A stretch of 46,623 bases of DNA, taken from Bacillota bacterium. Lineage in GTDB: Bacteria; Bacillota; Dethiobacteria; DTU022. The position numbers and the translations under genes were made by a program. The notes under the pieces were generated by a model. That model searched no databases and had not been told where the DNA came from. It worked only from the letters and a program-made list of their open reading frames with translations. Of this stretch, positions 43,937 through 46,623 are shown piece after piece (the stretch's first letter is position 1; the number at the start of each line of letters is the position of its first letter). The DNA is taken from assembly GCA_012727685.1 (NCBI GenBank), contig JAAYGO010000276.1:1-46623 (forward strand), given 5' to 3'.

Positions 43937-45915
43937 CAGCTCACCTTGCTGCCCGGGGCCATATTCTGATCCACGGTAGCCAGGGCCAGGCGTCCCTCTT
44001 CGTCTTTCGCCGCCAGCAGCATCCCTTCGGAAAGGATTCCGCGCAGCTTCGCCGGTTTTAAATTGGCGACAAATAAAATCAGGCGGCCCGCCAGTTCATC
44101 GGGCGAGTAAGCGCGGGCAATACCGGCCACCACCTGGCGTCTCCCGAGAGCCCCCAGATCAACGGTGAGCCGGAGCAGCCGGTCGGTGCCAGGCACCGCC
44201 TCCGCCGTTAAAATTTTGGCTACCCTCAGGTCAACCTGCTGAAACTGATCGATCGTAATTAAGCCGGCGGTTGATTCCTCTGCTTCTGCCTGCCGCTCCG
44301 TTTTAGCAGGTGTCTTTGAAGCAGCCCCGCCACTCCTCCCCTGTTTTAACTCGGCTTGGAGATCGAGGCGGGGGAACAAATCATCGCCGCGCCGGACCGG
44401 AGTGCCCGGTTTAATCGCACCCCACTGCATCAGGCTCTCCCAGTTCTGGGCTTCCGCCATGCCGCTTAACCCGATCTGCTCCCAAATCCTGGCCGGAGTG
44501 CGGGGCATGAACGGCTGGAGCAGAACCGAGATAAACCGGATGCTCTCCACCAGGTTGTACAATACAGTGCCCAGCCTGGGCCGCCGGGCCTGGTCGCGGG
44601 CCAGTTCCCAGGGCAAGTTTTCGTCGATATACTTGTTGCTGCGGTGGACCAGCTTCCACAACCGCGCCAGGGCTTCGTTGATTTTTAACTGATCCATCAA
44701 AGATTCCATTTCCCCGGGTGTTTCCAGGGCGATGGCCTTCAACTCTTCATCTGTGGCCGCCGTGGATGCCGGCTCCGGTAAAATGCCGTCATAGTAGCGC
44801 TCCACCATGGTTAAGGTCCGGCTCACCAGATTGCCCAGATCGTTGGCCAGGTCGGTATTGATCCGCTTGATCAGCGCTTCCTGGCTGTAAACACCGTCCT
44901 GCCCGAAAGGAATTTCACGCAGCAGGAAATAGCGCACCGCATCAGAGCCGTAGCGGGAGCAAAGGGCACGCGGATCGATCACATTCCCCTTTGATTTGGA
45001 CATTTTCCCTTCCTGCATGAGCAGCCAGCCATGGCCAAAAACAGTGCGCGGCAGCGGCAAATCCAGGGCCATCAAAAATATGGGCCAATAAATGGTATGG
45101 AAGCGCAGGATATCCTTGCCGATCAGATGCACATCCGCCGGCCAGTAAAGATCGAAGAGGGAATCATCGCGGCCGTATCCGAGGGCGGAAATATAGTTGC
45201 TCAAAGCATCAAGCCAGACATAGATTACATGGTCCGGATCGAAGGGAACGGGGATGCCCCACTTGAAAGAAGTGCGCGAAACGCAGAGATCCTCCAACCC
45301 GGGCTTGAGGAAATTGTTGATCATCTCGTTTCTTCGGGATACGGGCTGAATAAATTCAGGATGCTCTTCGATATATTTCATCAACCGGTCCGCATAACGG
45401 GACATCCGGAAGAAGTATGCTTCTTCCGCAATTAACTCCACCTTGCGGCCGCAGTCGGGACATTGCCCATCGACCAGCTCCCGCTCCTGCCAGTAGGCTT
45501 CGCAGGGAATGCAATACCAGCCTTCGTATCTGCCTTTGTAAATATCACCCTGCTCATAAAAACGGGTAAAGATTTTCGATACGATCTCCTTGTGGCGCGG
45601 CTCAGTGGTGCGGATAAAATCGTCATAACTGATATCCAGATCGCGCCATAGCTCTTTAATCCACTCAACAATCCCGTCCACAAATTGAAGCGGTTCCATG
45701 CCGGCTTCGGCTGCCCGGAGTTGAATTTTCCGGCCATGCTCGTCCGTGCCCGTTAAAAACCAAACCCGGCAACCGGTTAAACGCTTAAAACGGGCCAGTG
45801 CATCAGCAGCCACGGTGGTATAGGAGTTACCGATATGCAATTTATTGCTGGGATAATAAATCGGAGTGGTAATATAGTACTTTTTCGGCGAGTCCATTCC
45901 TTTCCTCCCTGGCAC
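43936..45915 (-). CDS. metS: Methionyl-tRNA synthetase with C-terminal tRNA-binding domain
   Basis: TTPIYYPSNKLHIGNSYTTV; CxxC zinc region; KMSKSKGNVIDP; C-terminal OB-fold. Confidence 0.97.
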   Translation of the reverse strand: MPGRKGMDSPKKYYITTPIYYPSNKLHIGNSYTTVAADALARFKRLTGCRVWFLTGTDEHGRKIQLRAAEAGMEPLQFVDGIVEWIKELWRDLDISYDDFIRTTEPRHKEIVSKIFTRFYEQGDIYKGRYEGWYCIPCEAYWQERELVDGQCPDCGRKVELIAEEAYFFRMSRYADRLMKYIEEHPEFIQPVSRRNEMINNFLKPGLEDLCVSRTSFKWGIPVPFDPDHVIYVWLDALSNYISALGYGRDDSLFDLYWPADVHLIGKDILRFHTIYWPIFLMALDLPLPRTVFGHGWLLMQEGKMSKSKGNVIDPRALCSRYGSDAVRYFLLREIPFGQDGVYSQEALIKRINTDLANDLGNLVSRTLTMVERYYDGILPEPASTAATDEELKAIALETPGEMESLMDQLKINEALARLWKLVHRSNKYIDENLPWELARDQARRPRLGTVLYNLVESIRFISVLLQPFMPRTPARIWEQIGLSGMAEAQNWESLMQWGAIKPGTPVRRGDDLFPRLDLQAELKQGRSGGAASKTPAKTERQAEAEESTAGLITIDQFQQVDLRVAKILTAEAVPGTDRLLRLTVDLGALGRRQVVAGIARAYSPDELAGRLILFVANLKPAKLRGILSEGMLLAAKDEEGRLALATVDQNMAPGSKVS

Positions 45916-46028
45916 TTTAGGCTGACGCTATTATATCAAACCAGATCTTGGTGTCAAGCGCAGCACGGCATTCGCGCCCCGGCTTAATCAATATATTGCA
46001 AAGGATGACTTTTTTGGGAAAAAAGTTA

Positions 46029-46090
46029 TTGACTTACCATGTCAATTCTTGGTATAATCAATTTAGCGTATTTTGTCGCATATTGTAGAA
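46029..46090 (+). promoter_or_regulatory. abrB-like promoter with downstream tandem Spo0A-box-like sites
   Basis: TTGACT-N18-TATAAT (46029-46058) then TTGTCGCA (46073-46080) and TTGTAGAA (46083-46090), exactly 10 bp apart. Confidence 0.55.
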
Positions 46091-46108
46091 GAAATGGAGG
46101 TAAGCAGC

Positions 46109-46351
46109 TTGAAATCAACAGGTATTGTTCGTAAAGTGGATGAGCTGGGTAGAGTAGTTATACCGATCGAGCTAAGGCGTACTTTAGGAATTGAAGTTAA
46201 GGATGCATTGGAAATTTATGTAGATGGGGAGAAAATAGTATTAAAAAAATACGAACCGGCCTGCATCTTCTGCGGCAATGCAGACAATGTTAAACATTTC
46301 AACAACCGGATCGTATGCCGTGATTGTATCAAGCAAATGGCCGCCGATTAA
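46109..46351 (+). CDS. abrB: AbrB-family transition-state regulator
   Basis: LKSTGIVRKVDELGRVVIPIELRRTLGIEVKDALEIYVDGEKIVLKKYEPACIFCGNADNV; TTG start after GGAGG; divergent from metS. Confidence 0.93.
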   Translation: MKSTGIVRKVDELGRVVIPIELRRTLGIEVKDALEIYVDGEKIVLKKYEPACIFCGNADNVKHFNNRIVCRDCIKQMAAD

Positions 46352-46376
46352 AAATCTTTCTATGGCAACCCTTGTT

Positions 46377-46425
46377 TAAAACCCGCTGGATCGTACCGGC
46401 ATAAAGGCCAGCGGGTTTTTGCTTT
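46377..46425 (+). terminator. Terminator of abrB
   Basis: AAACCCGCTGG...CCAGCGGGTTTTT. Confidence 0.8.
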
Positions 46426-46480
46426 TGCTAAAATGCCCTTGCCTCAATCCCGGCGAAAGGCGGCGTGCTCCCCGCAGCCT

Positions 46481-46623
46481 TCAGGCCCGATCCACCTCTT
46501 CAAGCGGAAAACGGCGCGAAAATTCGGAATCCACCAGTTTCACCTGGACAGTTTTTTTCTGGAAATCAACCGCCTCCACGATGCCCTCACCGTCAGGGGT
46601 AATGACCTGGTCACCGGGAGCTA
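46481..46623 (-). CDS. 3' end of a gene, possibly the RicT (PSP1) C-terminus; truncated by window edge
   Basis: Minus frame reads APGDQVITPDGEGIVEAVDFQKKTVQVKLVDSEFSRRFPLEEVDRA*; position beyond abrB fits ricT synteny. Confidence 0.5.
   Translation of the reverse strand, partial: APGDQVITPDGEGIVEAVDFQKKTVQVKLVDSEFSRRFPLEEVDRA

Noticed and set aside
45916-46072. T-box or SAM riboswitch upstream of metS
   Set aside because: Gap is short, shared with the abrB promoter, and lacks the GGTGG-CCGCG T-box core.
1-46623. tRNA or rRNA genes
   Set aside because: None recognised by eye in intergenic regions; a tRNAscan-type search would be needed to exclude short or split cases.

Overview
This 46.6 kb window is mostly a conserved, minus-strand sporulation/housekeeping block from an endospore-forming Bacillota (Clostridia-like). 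The order matches the classic Bacillus metS-to-ftsH/coaX neighbourhood: (ricT 3' end) - abrB(+) - metS - tatD - SCP2(+) - yabE - ksgA - ykuK-like - veg - sspF-like SASP - cphB - cphA - ispE - NTP-transferase - spoVG - truncated glmU - prs - ctc/rplY - pth - [T-box]-aroF-pheA - fin - mfd - PrsA/SurA-like lipoprotein - spoVT - spoVB - mazG - HU - SpoIID-like - yabP - yabQ - divIC - yabR (S1) - feoB - feoA - spoIIE - tilS - hpt - ftsH - fhs - CPBP(+) - coaX - saccharopine-dehydrogenase-like, then an internally deleted group II intron at the left edge. I found no convincing large novel multi-gene system. The best second-look items are: (i) a candidate phenylalanine T-box controlling an aroF-pheA cassette inserted between pth and fin; (ii) a GlmU that ends cleanly before its acetyltransferase catalytic residues; (iii) a cyanophycin synthetase/cyanophycinase pair next to a spore SASP gene; (iv) an internally deleted group II intron abutting a terminator hairpin; (v) a 145-bp MITE-like element with ends related to the spoIIE terminator; (vi) predicted sigma-H, sigma-E and Spo0A-type promoter architectures at spoVG, yabP, spoIIE and abrB; and (vii) a divergent FeoB inserted with feoA and a palindrome cluster next to spoIIE. 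All calls come from reading sequence and supplied translations; no searches were run.
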